From assembly GCA_910584865.1 (NCBI GenBank), contig CAJUCE010000041.1, positions 1 to 44,313 on the forward strand: a stretch of DNA of 44,313 nt. Reading direction: 5' to 3'. This document shows, one piece after another, positions 27,064-35,389 of this stretch. The stretch's first letter is position 1. Every line of letters starts with the position of its first letter. The notes beneath the pieces were generated by a model. That model did no database searches and had not been told where the DNA came from. It saw nothing but the letters and a program-made list of their open reading frames with translations. Position numbers and translations under genes: made by a program. Origin of the DNA: an uncultured Acetatifactor sp. GTDB taxonomy: Bacteria > Bacillota > Clostridia > Lachnospirales > Lachnospiraceae.

Positions 27064-27147
27064 GCTGGTATGGTGGAATAGGCAGACACAAGAGACTTAA
27101 AATCTCTCGGGGGCAACCCCGTGCCGGTTCAAGTCCGGCTACCAGCA
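27064..27147 (+). tRNA. tRNA-Leu (TAA)
   Basis: An 84-nt class II tRNA starting eight bases after tRNA-Tyr. Acceptor GCTGGTA/TACCAGC, anticodon TAA (27098-27100) in a stem AGAGA/TCTCT, variable arm CGGGGGCAACCCCG, T-arm GCCGG-TTCAAGT-CCGGC. CCA is not encoded. Confidence 0.97.
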
Positions 27148-27159
27148 CTGGTTTATTGG

Positions 27160-27200
27160 GAATCCACGCTTTCAGTTGGCGGCTGAAGTGGATTCTTTTT
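27160..27200 (+). terminator. Terminator of the tRNA operon
   Basis: GAATCCAC (27160-27167) pairs with GTGGATTC (27188-27195), extended inside by TTTCAG/CTGAA, followed by five T (27196-27200). It also covers the 3' end of the integrase remnant on the other strand. Confidence 0.85.
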
Positions 27201-27352
27201 CTTTGCCCAAAAGCCCTATAATCGCATTGGCGGAAGAAATCTTCTTGTTAAAGTCCATATGCGTATAGATGTTCGCGGTGGTAGAGATGTTGCTGTGCCC
27301 GAGTCATTCCTGGATTTCCTTCAGGCTTACCCCATGTGAGAAAAGCAGCGAT
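27172..27352 (-). pseudogene. C-terminal remnant of a tyrosine recombinase (integrase)
   Basis: Read on the minus strand: SLLFSHGVSLKEIQE-stop-LGHSNISTTANIYTHMDFNKK..., the classic C-terminal end of a phage/ICE integrase. It has the LGH motif and the catalytic Tyr in NIYTHMD. The Trp of QEWLGH is replaced by TGA, and everything before SLLFSHG is missing. It ends 25 bases from the 3' end of tRNA-Leu, the normal place of an integrase next to its attachment site. Confidence 0.88.
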
Positions 27353-27528
27353 GGATAAGACTATTTCAGCTCCGGATTTAAGTGAACTTTGCGGAATTGC
27401 ATTATATGGTGATGCAGTTAATAAGCCAGTTGGTATTAGGGACAAGCAGACTTTTTTATTGGGTGTCAGGACGAATCTCAAATCTTACAACCCTACAGCC
27501 CCTGACGCAGTTTTGCCAGCGCTAGCAT

Positions 27529-27736
27529 GTGGGCCTGGAGCTCCAGAACAGCATCTGTATTGTGGAGATCAATGAAACCGGCGATGCGTATCATATTGTC
27601 TGGGGATTGGAAAACGGCGGCAGGCCGCTCAGGCAGGTGATTATATGATAACCTGCGGGATATCGGCAGGGATTTCGGGGTGACCCTGAATGAGGAAATA
27701 TTGAATTTTAAATTCGATGACGAGATGTATTGCTAG
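27529..27736 (+). pseudogene. Decayed gene fragment, two frames
   Basis: An open stretch to a TGA at 27646 reads HVGLELQNSICIVEINETG...ENGGRPLRQVII; from 27647 another frame reads DNLRDIGRDFGVTLNEEILNFKFDDEMYC to a TAG at 27734. Together they look like the C-terminus of one protein with a frameshift; family not recognised. The bases between this and the integrase remnant (27353-27528) show nothing I can support. Confidence 0.45.
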
Positions 27737-27747
27737 GGAGATATTTT

Positions 27748-28965
27748 ATGGTTGAGAATCAGGAAGTGAAAAAGCTGTTGGAGCAGTGGATCACGGAAAG
27801 GCAGATCGCAGGGGCGGTGGTCAGGATTGACAAGGCCGGAGAGAGTTTATGCGATGCCTGGTATGGCTATGCGGATATTGGAAAAGGGATTTTGATGGAC
27901 CGCAAGTCTATTTTCCGTCTGGCTTCTATGACAAAGCCAGTGATTGCCATCGCGGCAATGCTTTTGGAAGAGGAAGGAAAACTGGATATTGATGCGCCGA
28001 TTGAAACATATCTGCCAGAGTTTGCCGCATTGAAAGCAGCCGATAAAGTGATAGGATTCGAGGGATTTTACCAGGCGGATCCAGACAATCCAGGGATGCC
28101 GAAAATGAATACAGGGCTGATTGAAAATATCAGGGAAACTGATTTGAAGAGGAGCGTTACGGTCCGTGACATCCTGAGCCATTCCAGCGGCATGGGGCAG
28201 GGGCCGGTCAGCATGCAGCGGCTGAATTCCGAATGGAAGCCGGAACAGTCCCTACAGGAACGGGTCAGCATCATTTCAAAGACTCTGCTGGATTTTCAGC
28301 CGGGCGACCATACCGGCTACAGTGCTTCAACAGCATATGATGTGCTGGGCCGCATGATAGAGGTAGTCTCAGGGATGAATCTGGATGCCTTTGTGAAAGA
28401 AAGAATCTGCAAGCCGTTGAAGCTCCGTGATACGGGCTTTGTCATGAATGAAGAGCAGGAAATCAGGATTGTAAGGCTGTATGAAGCCGCGGATGGAAAG
28501 CTGATAGATGTGTCGGATTCGGAGGAGTTTTGGAAACTGATTAATCCAATGGCATATGGATATTATTCCGGGTCAGCGGGCATGCTGGGGACGGTAGAGG
28601 ATTATTCAAAGATTGCCCGGATGTTTCTGCAGAATGGAACTGTGGACGGCCAACCTTTTTTACATGCCGATACAGTGAGCAGAATGCGGCAGGAGGCGTC
28701 AGTGAAGCACCTGGAAATGCAGAGGGGAATTGTATGGGGAATGGGAATGGAAGTGATTGAAGACCCTGGTCTTGCCGGAAAGAGGGCAGGTAAGGGAACC
28801 TTTGGATGGAGCGGCGCTTACGGAACCCATTTTTATGTGGATGTGGAAAATAAGCTGACTGTGGTACTGGGCGTAAACCGTTCCAATATTGGAGGCGCTG
28901 ATTCTGAACTGTCCAGGCTTCTGGAAGAAGTGGTGTATCGGGAGTTTATTTGTTCTGATGCATAA
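27748..28965 (+). CDS. Serine hydrolase, class C beta-lactamase/esterase fold
   Basis: A 405-aa protein without signal peptide or membrane segment, so probably cytoplasmic. The serine nucleophile is in SMTK (SxxK motif, ~57-60: RLASMTKPVIAIAAMLLEEEGKLD), the Tyr in GYSAS (YxN-like position), and the third motif in GWSGAYGT. These mark the beta-lactamase/DD-peptidase/EstB family (PF00144); many members are esterases rather than antibiotic-degrading enzymes, and lack of export argues the same here. ATG at 27748 with AGGGAGA eight bases upstream, preferred over an in-frame TTG at 27730. Confidence 0.9.
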   Translation: MVENQEVKKLLEQWITERQIAGAVVRIDKAGESLCDAWYGYADIGKGILMDRKSIFRLASMTKPVIAIAAMLLEEEGKLDIDAPIETYLPEFAALKAADKVIGFEGFYQADPDNPGMPKMNTGLIENIRETDLKRSVTVRDILSHSSGMGQGPVSMQRLNSEWKPEQSLQERVSIISKTLLDFQPGDHTGYSASTAYDVLGRMIEVVSGMNLDAFVKERICKPLKLRDTGFVMNEEQEIRIVRLYEAADGKLIDVSDSEEFWKLINPMAYGYYSGSAGMLGTVEDYSKIARMFLQNGTVDGQPFLHADTVSRMRQEASVKHLEMQRGIVWGMGMEVIEDPGLAGKRAGKGTFGWSGAYGTHFYVDVENKLTVVLGVNRSNIGGADSELSRLLEEVVYREFICSDA

Positions 28966-29152
28966 GAAAGAATGATCCAGAACATGGATGTCTTTGGCTT
29001 CAGCCGCCTAAAATCACAAATGTCGCTATTTGATACACTTGTTCCATATAGCTCATATTATAAGGAAGGGTACATCGAGTGTCAATGTGAGACAGGCAAA
29101 AAGTTGTCGTCGCCACTCTATGCAGGACAAAAAGGGGGGGTTTTGTTCCTTT

Positions 29153-29461
29153 ATGAAAAAGAATAAAACGGCATTTATTTATGACAATCGGCGTCTGTTT
29201 TAGATGCTCTACCATAACGGACTTATTTCTGTCATTATGCGTGCGCTTGAGGAGCTGGTGCCAGCGGGGGAAGCGTATGATAAGCAGTCTTCCTATTTCA
29301 GGTCCTTTTTTATTTATGGATATTTCATAAACCTTTGGAGTTTCAGGGCAGTGGTGATACTGCATACTGATGACCATAATCTTCTTTCCTGTGAAATGGA
29401 CGAACTTATGGAGGATGCGGCACTCGGGATGCGGCTCCGGCTCTTTGATGGAGGCAATTAA
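29153..29461 (+). pseudogene. C-terminal remnant of a TetR-like regulator
   Basis: From 29153: KKNKTAFIYDNRRLF, an amber TAG (29201), then MLYHNGLISVIMRALEELV ... FFIYGYFINLWSF. The pattern (enNRxLFxxLYxxGL) is that of TetR ligand-binding domains. The helix-turn-helix is absent and the TAG interrupts the frame. The 190 bases before it (28966-29152) hold no convincing gene. Confidence 0.5.
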
Positions 29462-29638
29462 AATCAAATATAGTAACAGTGTTAGGGCATATAGAAATTA
29501 AAATCTGTATGCTCTATTTTTTACAAATAATGAAAAATGATGAAATTTATTCTTGATAAGTATCAACAGAAATTGCAGAAAGATATAGGCAACGAAAACG
29601 GTCAGTTGAAAATTTTTTGGAAAGTATGCAGTTTTGGG

Positions 29639-29696
29639 TTGACAGTTTCCATTATGTATGTTATTTTTAGTTAGGATAACGTTAACCTAACTAAAA
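29639..29696 (+). promoter_or_regulatory. Promoter and LacI-type operator of the binding-protein operon
   Basis: -35 TTGACA (29639-29644), a 17-bp spacer and -10 TATTTT (29662-29667). A 32-bp palindrome at 29665-29696 (arms TTTTAGTTAGG and CCTAACTAAAA around ATAACGTTAA; 30 of 32 positions symmetric) overlaps the -10 and the transcription start. The AACGTT centre is typical of LacI-family operators. The LacI regulator encoded at 34362 is the likely ligand-responsive repressor. Confidence 0.8.
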
Positions 29697-29757
29697 TTAA
29701 AGGAATTTATTGGTAAAATTTCCGAGAATCTGGGAATGTTAAAAAGGAGGGCTATGA

Positions 29758-31083
29758 ATGAAAACTGGAAAATGGATGATGGCAGTACTGAGTGGTCTGG
29801 CGGCAGTGTCCATGCTTGCAGGTTGCGGCAAGACAGAGGAAGCGGAAAAGGAATACCCGGAAGGAACCTTTATGTACAGTTCTGCAGGATTACCGCAGTA
29901 TAAGAAGATATTTTTTGACGGGTTTTTGGAAAGAAATGGTGTGGAAGGGATTCAGGTGGAATATCAGGCCGCGGATGCGAGTACGCTTCAGCAGCAGATG
30001 CTCTTGGGCTTTAACTCCGGCACCTTTGATGACCTTCCGGATGTGATTTATGTTGGGCCTGCAGAAATCGCCCAGTTTCAGGAGTATGATATGCTGGTTG
30101 ATCTGACCGAGCTTCTGGAGCCACTGGGAGATCAGCTGGTAGACGGCGCGTTAGATTCTGTGACCTACAATGGAAAAATTTACGCATATCCGGATGAAAT
30201 CCGGCCCCAGGTACTGTACTATAACAGAAATATTTTTGAAAAATATGATATTGATCCTGCCAGGTGCGAGACGATTGAGGGATGGATTGATGTGGGCCGT
30301 GAGCTGAAAGAGAAATCCAACGGTACGGTATATCTTTCCAATTATGATCCCGGCAAGAATACCTGGCGTTATTATCTGAGAAGGGGGTTCATTCCCCAGG
30401 CAGGCGGCAGAATCTTTGATGAGGAAGGAAAGGTTGTCTTCGGTGAGGATGAGGGAACAAAACTGGCAATGAACACATTAGGCACACTGATGGACGAGGA
30501 ACTGCTGCTCTCCGTACCGTGGATGCAGCCGGCATGTTTTGACTCCATGAGAGACGATCAGATTGCAACCTTTTATATCGGGGCATTTTATGATGAGCAT
30601 ATGCAGAAGAATGTACCGGATGACGCGGGAAAATGGGGAATCCTTCCTGCGCCGTATTTCCAGGAGATCGGTTTAAGGGGTGCTCCTGTAGGTGGCGGGG
30701 CAGCCATTGTCAAAAAGCCGAATCAGAAATATGCGGAGCTGTTTCATGATATCTGGTTAGACTACAATTTCAATTTCGACGCAAGGAAGGAATATGTACA
30801 GCAGATGATGGATGAAGGCGGGCCATATTCTAACAGTGTTGTAAAGGAAGCGCTGAAGGATCCGTTTTGGCAGCAGGGAGACGATTATTATGGCGGTCAG
30901 TCCCTGATGAAAGCGGAAGCGGATGGTCTGGAAGGCTGCGCGCCGCCTCTGGCAACGAATCTGAATGATAATCTGGCGGACGGAATTATTTCGCCGGAGA
31001 TAGAAAAGTTTCTTGCGGGAGAGCAGACCATAGAGGAAGCAATTGCAAATGCGGACAGGCAGCTGAAAGAAAAAATCCAGTAA
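29758..31083 (+). CDS. ABC transporter solute-binding lipoprotein
   Basis: 441 aa; signal peptide with lipobox LAGC at ~20-23. A family 1 extracellular binding protein, as judged by the domain order and blocks such as LPDVIYVGPAEIAQFQEYDMLVDLTELL, YAYPDEIRPQVLYYNRNIFEKYDID and APVGGGAAIVKKPNQKYAELFHDIW. First gene of an operon with an amidohydrolase and two permeases; GGAGGG about seven bases before the ATG. Ligand probably a sugar or sugar-like compound, not identifiable here. Confidence 0.94.
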   Translation: MKTGKWMMAVLSGLAAVSMLAGCGKTEEAEKEYPEGTFMYSSAGLPQYKKIFFDGFLERNGVEGIQVEYQAADASTLQQQMLLGFNSGTFDDLPDVIYVGPAEIAQFQEYDMLVDLTELLEPLGDQLVDGALDSVTYNGKIYAYPDEIRPQVLYYNRNIFEKYDIDPARCETIEGWIDVGRELKEKSNGTVYLSNYDPGKNTWRYYLRRGFIPQAGGRIFDEEGKVVFGEDEGTKLAMNTLGTLMDEELLLSVPWMQPACFDSMRDDQIATFYIGAFYDEHMQKNVPDDAGKWGILPAPYFQEIGLRGAPVGGGAAIVKKPNQKYAELFHDIWLDYNFNFDARKEYVQQMMDEGGPYSNSVVKEALKDPFWQQGDDYYGGQSLMKAEADGLEGCAPPLATNLNDNLADGIISPEIEKFLAGEQTIEEAIANADRQLKEKIQ

Positions 31084-31107
31084 ACATGGGGGCAGAAGGA
31101 GAGAAAG

Positions 31108-32277
31108 ATGAGAATTGATTTAAATGGTCTAAAATTAATAGATACACACTGTCATGATTTTGCGCTCAGCAGGGAAAACAAATCCTTTGCCAAGTGTGTG
31201 TCCATGACGGGAGATGCGCATCCAGACAGGGATGATGAAAGTACCCTTACCTATATGAATTTGATTGGATATATGCGCAGATACTACAATATGCCTGAAA
31301 ATACGCCGGATGGGGAGGTCATTGCACACAGGAACCGGGTTTACCGGGAGGACCCCGGGGAGTATGTGAGGAAGCTGCGGGAAGACAGCAGAGTGCAATA
31401 TTATTGTGTGGATATAGGAGCTCCTGTGGAAGGAAAACTTCACACAGCGGAGGAAGAGGCATTTTACAAATCTGTTATTCCGGAGCATTCGGTTCGTGAG
31501 ATTGTGCGGATTGAGCCCATTATGAGGGAATTGTTCAAAGAAAAGCTTTCTTTTCGTGAGTTTACGGACAGATTTCTGGAGCAGCTGCGGCAGATGATTA
31601 GGGAGCATGATGCCATAGGGGTTAAATCTGTGATCGGATATCACACAGGACTTGCCATTGAGCTTGTGGCGGAAGGCCGGGCAAAGGAAGGATATGAAAA
31701 ATATATTTCGGGTACGGGCAATGAGCAGGACGAGAAAGCCCTGAGGGATTATATGATTCCCCTGTCATTGGATGTCTGTAAGGAACTGGGCCTGCCCATG
31801 CAGTTTCATACCGGGTTCGGCTCTGCGCCGATGTGTAATCTCATGAAGATGAATCCCATCGGAATGTATAGCCTGCTGAATGACGCGCGCTATAAAGGAA
31901 AGGTGCCAGTGGTGCTGCTGCATGCGGGATATCCCTATGTGAAGGAGACCGGGATTCTGGTTAATAACTACAGCAATGTATACAGTGATTTTTCTTCGAT
32001 GATCTATACGGCATCCACCGGAGCCTGCCAGGCCATTTTCGAAATGCTTGCCATGGCCCCCACAAATAAAATCATGTATGCTTCCGATACCGGCGGATAT
32101 CCGGAGACAACCTGGTTTGCCGCAAAGTATTTTAAAGAGCAGCTTGGCAAGGCATTGGAAAAGTACATATGCGATGAGGTGATTTCATGCGGGAAAGCAA
32201 TGGAAATTGCAGAAAATATTTGTTGGAAAACATCTTGTCAGGTGTATAAAAAACTGAATGAAATACATGATAACTGA
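31108..32277 (+). CDS. Amidohydrolase-family (amidohydrolase_2) enzyme
   Basis: A 389-aa TIM-barrel metal-dependent hydrolase. DTHCHD at ~12-17 is the first metal site. FHTGFG (~232-237), VVLLHAGYPYV (~268-278) and the C-terminal ASDTGGYPE supply the later His/Asp ligands. The style is the PF04909 group (decarboxylases, lactonases, FluG N-terminal-like). It starts 24 bases after the binding-protein stop, with AGGAGAG upstream, so it should act on the compound taken up. It is odd as the second gene of a sugar-type ABC operon; the substrate is unknown. Confidence 0.9.
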   Translation: MRIDLNGLKLIDTHCHDFALSRENKSFAKCVSMTGDAHPDRDDESTLTYMNLIGYMRRYYNMPENTPDGEVIAHRNRVYREDPGEYVRKLREDSRVQYYCVDIGAPVEGKLHTAEEEAFYKSVIPEHSVREIVRIEPIMRELFKEKLSFREFTDRFLEQLRQMIREHDAIGVKSVIGYHTGLAIELVAEGRAKEGYEKYISGTGNEQDEKALRDYMIPLSLDVCKELGLPMQFHTGFGSAPMCNLMKMNPIGMYSLLNDARYKGKVPVVLLHAGYPYVKETGILVNNYSNVYSDFSSMIYTASTGACQAIFEMLAMAPTNKIMYASDTGGYPETTWFAAKYFKEQLGKALEKYICDEVISCGKAMEIAENICWKTSCQVYKKLNEIHDN

Positions 32278-32306
32278 CAAATGTTGCCGTGGATAATTAT
32301 TTTGAG

Positions 32307-32344
32307 GGGCTGTCCTATAAATGCTTCGAGATACAGGGCAGCCC
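32307..32344 (+). other. Intra-operon hairpin
   Basis: GGGCTGTCC (32307-32315) pairs with GGGCAGCCC (32336-32344), with one G-U pair. It has no T run. It lies between the binding-protein/amidohydrolase genes and the permease genes, the usual place for a hairpin that stabilises the upstream mRNA so that binding protein exceeds permease. Confidence 0.6.
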
Positions 32345-32454
32345 TTCAGTAATACATGGCGTTCGTTGGAGAAAGAATGGAAGCGAAGCCTCCGCATGTC
32401 GTACAGGCAGGCCGAACCGGGAGGATGGGACGATACGATGAGAGAGGAGTTCTT

Positions 32455-33351
32455 ATGAATAGGCAGAGTAAGATTCGTACATGGATTAAGAAATACAAAA
32501 CGCCGTACTTGTTTATATCACCGTTTTTTATCTTGTTTTTGCTGTTTCAATTGATTCCGATGGTACAATCCTTTTGCTACAGCTTTACGGACTATGACGG
32601 TATGCATACACCGGAATTTATTGGACTGAAGAATTATATAAACCTGTTTAAGGGCGGGAATTATGCGTTTTGGGATTCCCTGGGAAATACAGTGATCTAT
32701 TGGATTGCATGCAGTATTTTCATTATTCTGTTTGCCTTCGGAATAGCATTGTTACTGAACCGTGATAAATTAAAGGGCAGGGCGTTTATTAAAACAGCAA
32801 CCTTTCTTCCGTATGTATGCGCATCCATAGCCATTGCGCTGGTCTTCAATATGCTGTTTGACTATAACAGCGGATTAATCAACGATATATTGTCCAGGCT
32901 TGGATTTGGGAAGATCGGTTGGCTGACCACATCGAAATTTGCCAGGGTGCCGGTTATTATACTTTTCTGCTGGAGGAGCATCCCATGGTATAGTATTATC
33001 ATTTTGTCCGGTCTGCTGAATATACCTGCTGATTATTATGAGGCCGCCACCATCGATGGAGGAAACCGGATACAGAAGTTTGCCTATATCACGCTTCCGT
33101 TGATGAAAAACGTGCTGTTTTTTTGTCTGATCACCACTACCAGTGATACCTGGAAGATGTTTAATGAATCCTACATTTTGAAAGGTCCTGCCTATTCAAA
33201 TGCAACGCTTTTTCAGTATATGCATGAGAATGCGTTCAAACTGTTTGACCTGGGGTATGCGGCGGCTATAGGGTATATTTTGGCAATGGTCATGATTGTG
33301 ATCTCTGCCGTTCAGTTTGTATTCAGGAGACGGCAGGGGGATAATTATTAG
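32455..33351 (+). CDS. ABC transporter permease (MalF/UgpA-type)
   Basis: A 298-aa membrane protein with six hydrophobic segments. The cytoplasmic EAA loop is DYYEAATIDGGNRIQKFAYITLPLMK (~200-225), the site that docks the ATPase. ATG at 32455 with AGGAG eight bases upstream; the frame is open further upstream but without support. It pairs with the gene at 33364. No ATPase gene is present, as is common for Firmicute sugar transporters sharing MsmK. Confidence 0.95.
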   Translation: MNRQSKIRTWIKKYKTPYLFISPFFILFLLFQLIPMVQSFCYSFTDYDGMHTPEFIGLKNYINLFKGGNYAFWDSLGNTVIYWIACSIFIILFAFGIALLLNRDKLKGRAFIKTATFLPYVCASIAIALVFNMLFDYNSGLINDILSRLGFGKIGWLTTSKFARVPVIILFCWRSIPWYSIIILSGLLNIPADYYEAATIDGGNRIQKFAYITLPLMKNVLFFCLITTTSDTWKMFNESYILKGPAYSNATLFQYMHENAFKLFDLGYAAAIGYILAMVMIVISAVQFVFRRRQGDNY

Positions 33352-33363
33352 GAGGAATGGGAT

Positions 33364-34200
33364 ATGAAGGGAAAAAGAACGGGCTTTGTGATATTGGAGT
33401 ATTCTTTAATTGCACTGGTCTGTCTGATCTGTCTGTTTCCGATTATATGGATAGTACTGATCTCTCTGAAGCCGGTTACGGAATCAATGATGGGGCTGTC
33501 GGCAATTATTCCCAGGGGACTGACTTTGGATAATTATAAAAGGGTGGTGGAACTGATTCCCAATCTGCCCATAAATTTTTTTAATAATGTGTTTGTCTCC
33601 CTGGTAGGAACGGTTACTACTTTGTTTTTCTGCTCTCTGGCCGGATTTGCATTTGCAAAATATGAGTTTCCCGGAAGGAACTTTTTATATTTGTTTCTGT
33701 TGGCAACGATGATGATACCGCAGGAAACAGGAGTGATTCCACTGTTTATTATTTTCAGGAATATGGGATTGATCAACAGCCTGTGGGGGCTTATCATTCC
33801 CCGTCTGGCGACCGCGGTGGGCATATTTTATATGACAGAGTATATGAGGGATGTGCCCTATGAGATTATGGAGGCAGCCAGAATGGACGGATGTTCTGAA
33901 TTCATGATATATGCCAGGATTGTCTGTCCTATCATCAAACCGGGTCTTGCCTCCTGGGCTATGCTGACCATGATTGCCCGGTGGAATGATTTTTTCTGGC
34001 CGTTGATTTTGCTGAGGAATTCTAAAAAATACACGCTGATGGTGGCAATTTCCCTGCTGCCTTCCAGTGACGGACTATCCACGCCCTGGCCTACTATCAT
34101 GGCGGGGGTTTCCATTGCGGTTTTCCCTGTAGTCATTGCATACCTTATCATTCAGAGATTTCAGGTCATTAATGTGGCAGCAGGAGCGGTAAAGGGCTGA
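33364..34200 (+). CDS. ABC transporter permease (MalG/UgpE-type)
   Basis: 278 aa, six membrane segments; EAA loop YEIMEAARMDGCSEFMIYARIVCPIIKPG (~161-189). It starts 12 bases after the stop of the first permease, with GGAGGAAT upstream. C-terminal FQVINVAAGAVKG is typical of the MalG family. It completes the transporter with the proteins at 29758 and 32455. Confidence 0.95.
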   Translation: MKGKRTGFVILEYSLIALVCLICLFPIIWIVLISLKPVTESMMGLSAIIPRGLTLDNYKRVVELIPNLPINFFNNVFVSLVGTVTTLFFCSLAGFAFAKYEFPGRNFLYLFLLATMMIPQETGVIPLFIIFRNMGLINSLWGLIIPRLATAVGIFYMTEYMRDVPYEIMEAARMDGCSEFMIYARIVCPIIKPGLASWAMLTMIARWNDFFWPLILLRNSKKYTLMVAISLLPSSDGLSTPWPTIMAGVSIAVFPVVIAYLIIQRFQVINVAAGAVKG

Positions 34201-34253
34201 GGGGCTGCGCGTCTTCCGGAAGGGGCCTGAAAGCAGGAAAATGACAGAAAAAG

Positions 34254-34282
34254 TGGAAAGGAGAGGTAATTAGTGTTATAAT
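34254..34282 (+). promoter_or_regulatory. Probable promoter of the LacI/AKR unit
   Basis: -10 TATAAT (34277-34282), a 17-bp spacer and a weak -35 TGGAAA (34254-34259). A short inverted repeat ACATT...AATGT lies just downstream. Moderate support. Confidence 0.5.
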
Positions 34283-34361
34283 AGGTACATTCTGATGTTA
34301 AAATGTGCATAGATGCGGCAGAATACAGAAGTGCGGCATCCACAGGGGGGAGGCGTTATAT

Positions 34362-35357
34362 TTGGTTACAATTAAGGATATAGCGAAAGAAGCAGGTGTG
34401 AGTGTGATGACGGTTTCGCGGGTAGTTCACGGAAACCAGGAAAAGGTATCAAAAGAGACCACGGAACGAATTCGGAAAATCATAGAGCGAACAGGATATG
34501 TTCCCAATTCTTCTGCGAGAAGCCTGGTGGTGAAAAATTCCAGAATCATCGCGGTGATCATCAATATGGAAATGCACGACCGTCTGCTGATGTCTCCGCA
34601 TAATGCCCTCCTCCTTGAGATAATGGCAAAAAAGATACGGAGCGAATCTTATTATATGATGATACATTTCGTAAATACGGCATCAGAGATCACACAATGT
34701 CTCCAGTCCTGGAGAGTGGACGGCTGTATTCTGATGGGCATACACGGCGATGTGGTAAAGGATATCGAAAAAAGCAACCAGATCCCAAAGGTGTACATTG
34801 ATACAAGGAACCCGGATGTCTGCCACGTTGGGATTGATGATAAAAAAGGAGGCTATTTGGCCACGGAATACCTGATAAAAAAGGGGCATAAAAGGTTGAT
34901 TATGGTCAGTGTGCCGGTGGTTTTTTCGGAAGAATCCTCAAATATACGCTACTGTGGGTTTAAAGAGTGCATAGAAACATACTGCCGCCGGGATAAGGAA
35001 GCCTATGTGGGAGAGCATATTGTAGAAAGCTCCAGTGTAAAAGCTGGGGAACGTATTCGGGTGCTTATGAAAGAGGGATATACTGCGGCGTTTATTTTTG
35101 CCGACAATTTTGCCATAGAGGTTATGGAAGATCTGAAATCTCATGGGATTCGGATACCGGGAGACTTTGCTGTCATTGGATTTGATAATCAGCGAATGAG
35201 TTATTTTGTGACTCCGAAGCTGACAACGGTTGCCCAGAACGTGGAGGAAAAGGGATTAAGCGCGGTAAAGCTGCTTTTCCGGATAATGAGGGGGGAGACG
35301 GTAGATAAGAAATCCGTGCTGCTGCCGCTTCAGCTTATAGAACGAGAGTCTGTATAA
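34362..35357 (+). CDS. LacI-family transcriptional regulator
   Basis: 331 aa. The N-terminal LacI helix-turn-helix is TIKDIAKEAGVSVMTVSRVVHGNQEKVSKETTERIRKIIERTGYVPNSSARSLV (~3-57, with the hinge), followed by a periplasmic-binding-protein-like effector domain (GCILMG, VGIDDKKGGYLATEYLIKKGH, AVIGFDNQRMSYFVTPKLTTV). I choose the TTG at 34362, which has GGGGGAGG nine bases upstream and puts the HTH right at the N-terminus. It probably represses the operon at 29758 through the palindrome at 29665 and responds to the transported compound; that link is inference. Confidence 0.93.
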   Translation: MVTIKDIAKEAGVSVMTVSRVVHGNQEKVSKETTERIRKIIERTGYVPNSSARSLVVKNSRIIAVIINMEMHDRLLMSPHNALLLEIMAKKIRSESYYMMIHFVNTASEITQCLQSWRVDGCILMGIHGDVVKDIEKSNQIPKVYIDTRNPDVCHVGIDDKKGGYLATEYLIKKGHKRLIMVSVPVVFSEESSNIRYCGFKECIETYCRRDKEAYVGEHIVESSSVKAGERIRVLMKEGYTAAFIFADNFAIEVMEDLKSHGIRIPGDFAVIGFDNQRMSYFVTPKLTTVAQNVEEKGLSAVKLLFRIMRGETVDKKSVLLPLQLIERESV

Positions 35358-35389
35358 GGCGATATAAATATTGGGAGAGGAGAAAAGGG

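Noticed and set aside
27336..27575. 79-codon plus-strand frame after the integrase remnant
   Set aside because: No recognisable domain, no RBS, and it crosses from one decayed segment to another; treated as debris.
34704..34889. Minus-strand frames inside the LacI gene
   Set aside because: Shadows of a clear LacI coding sequence.
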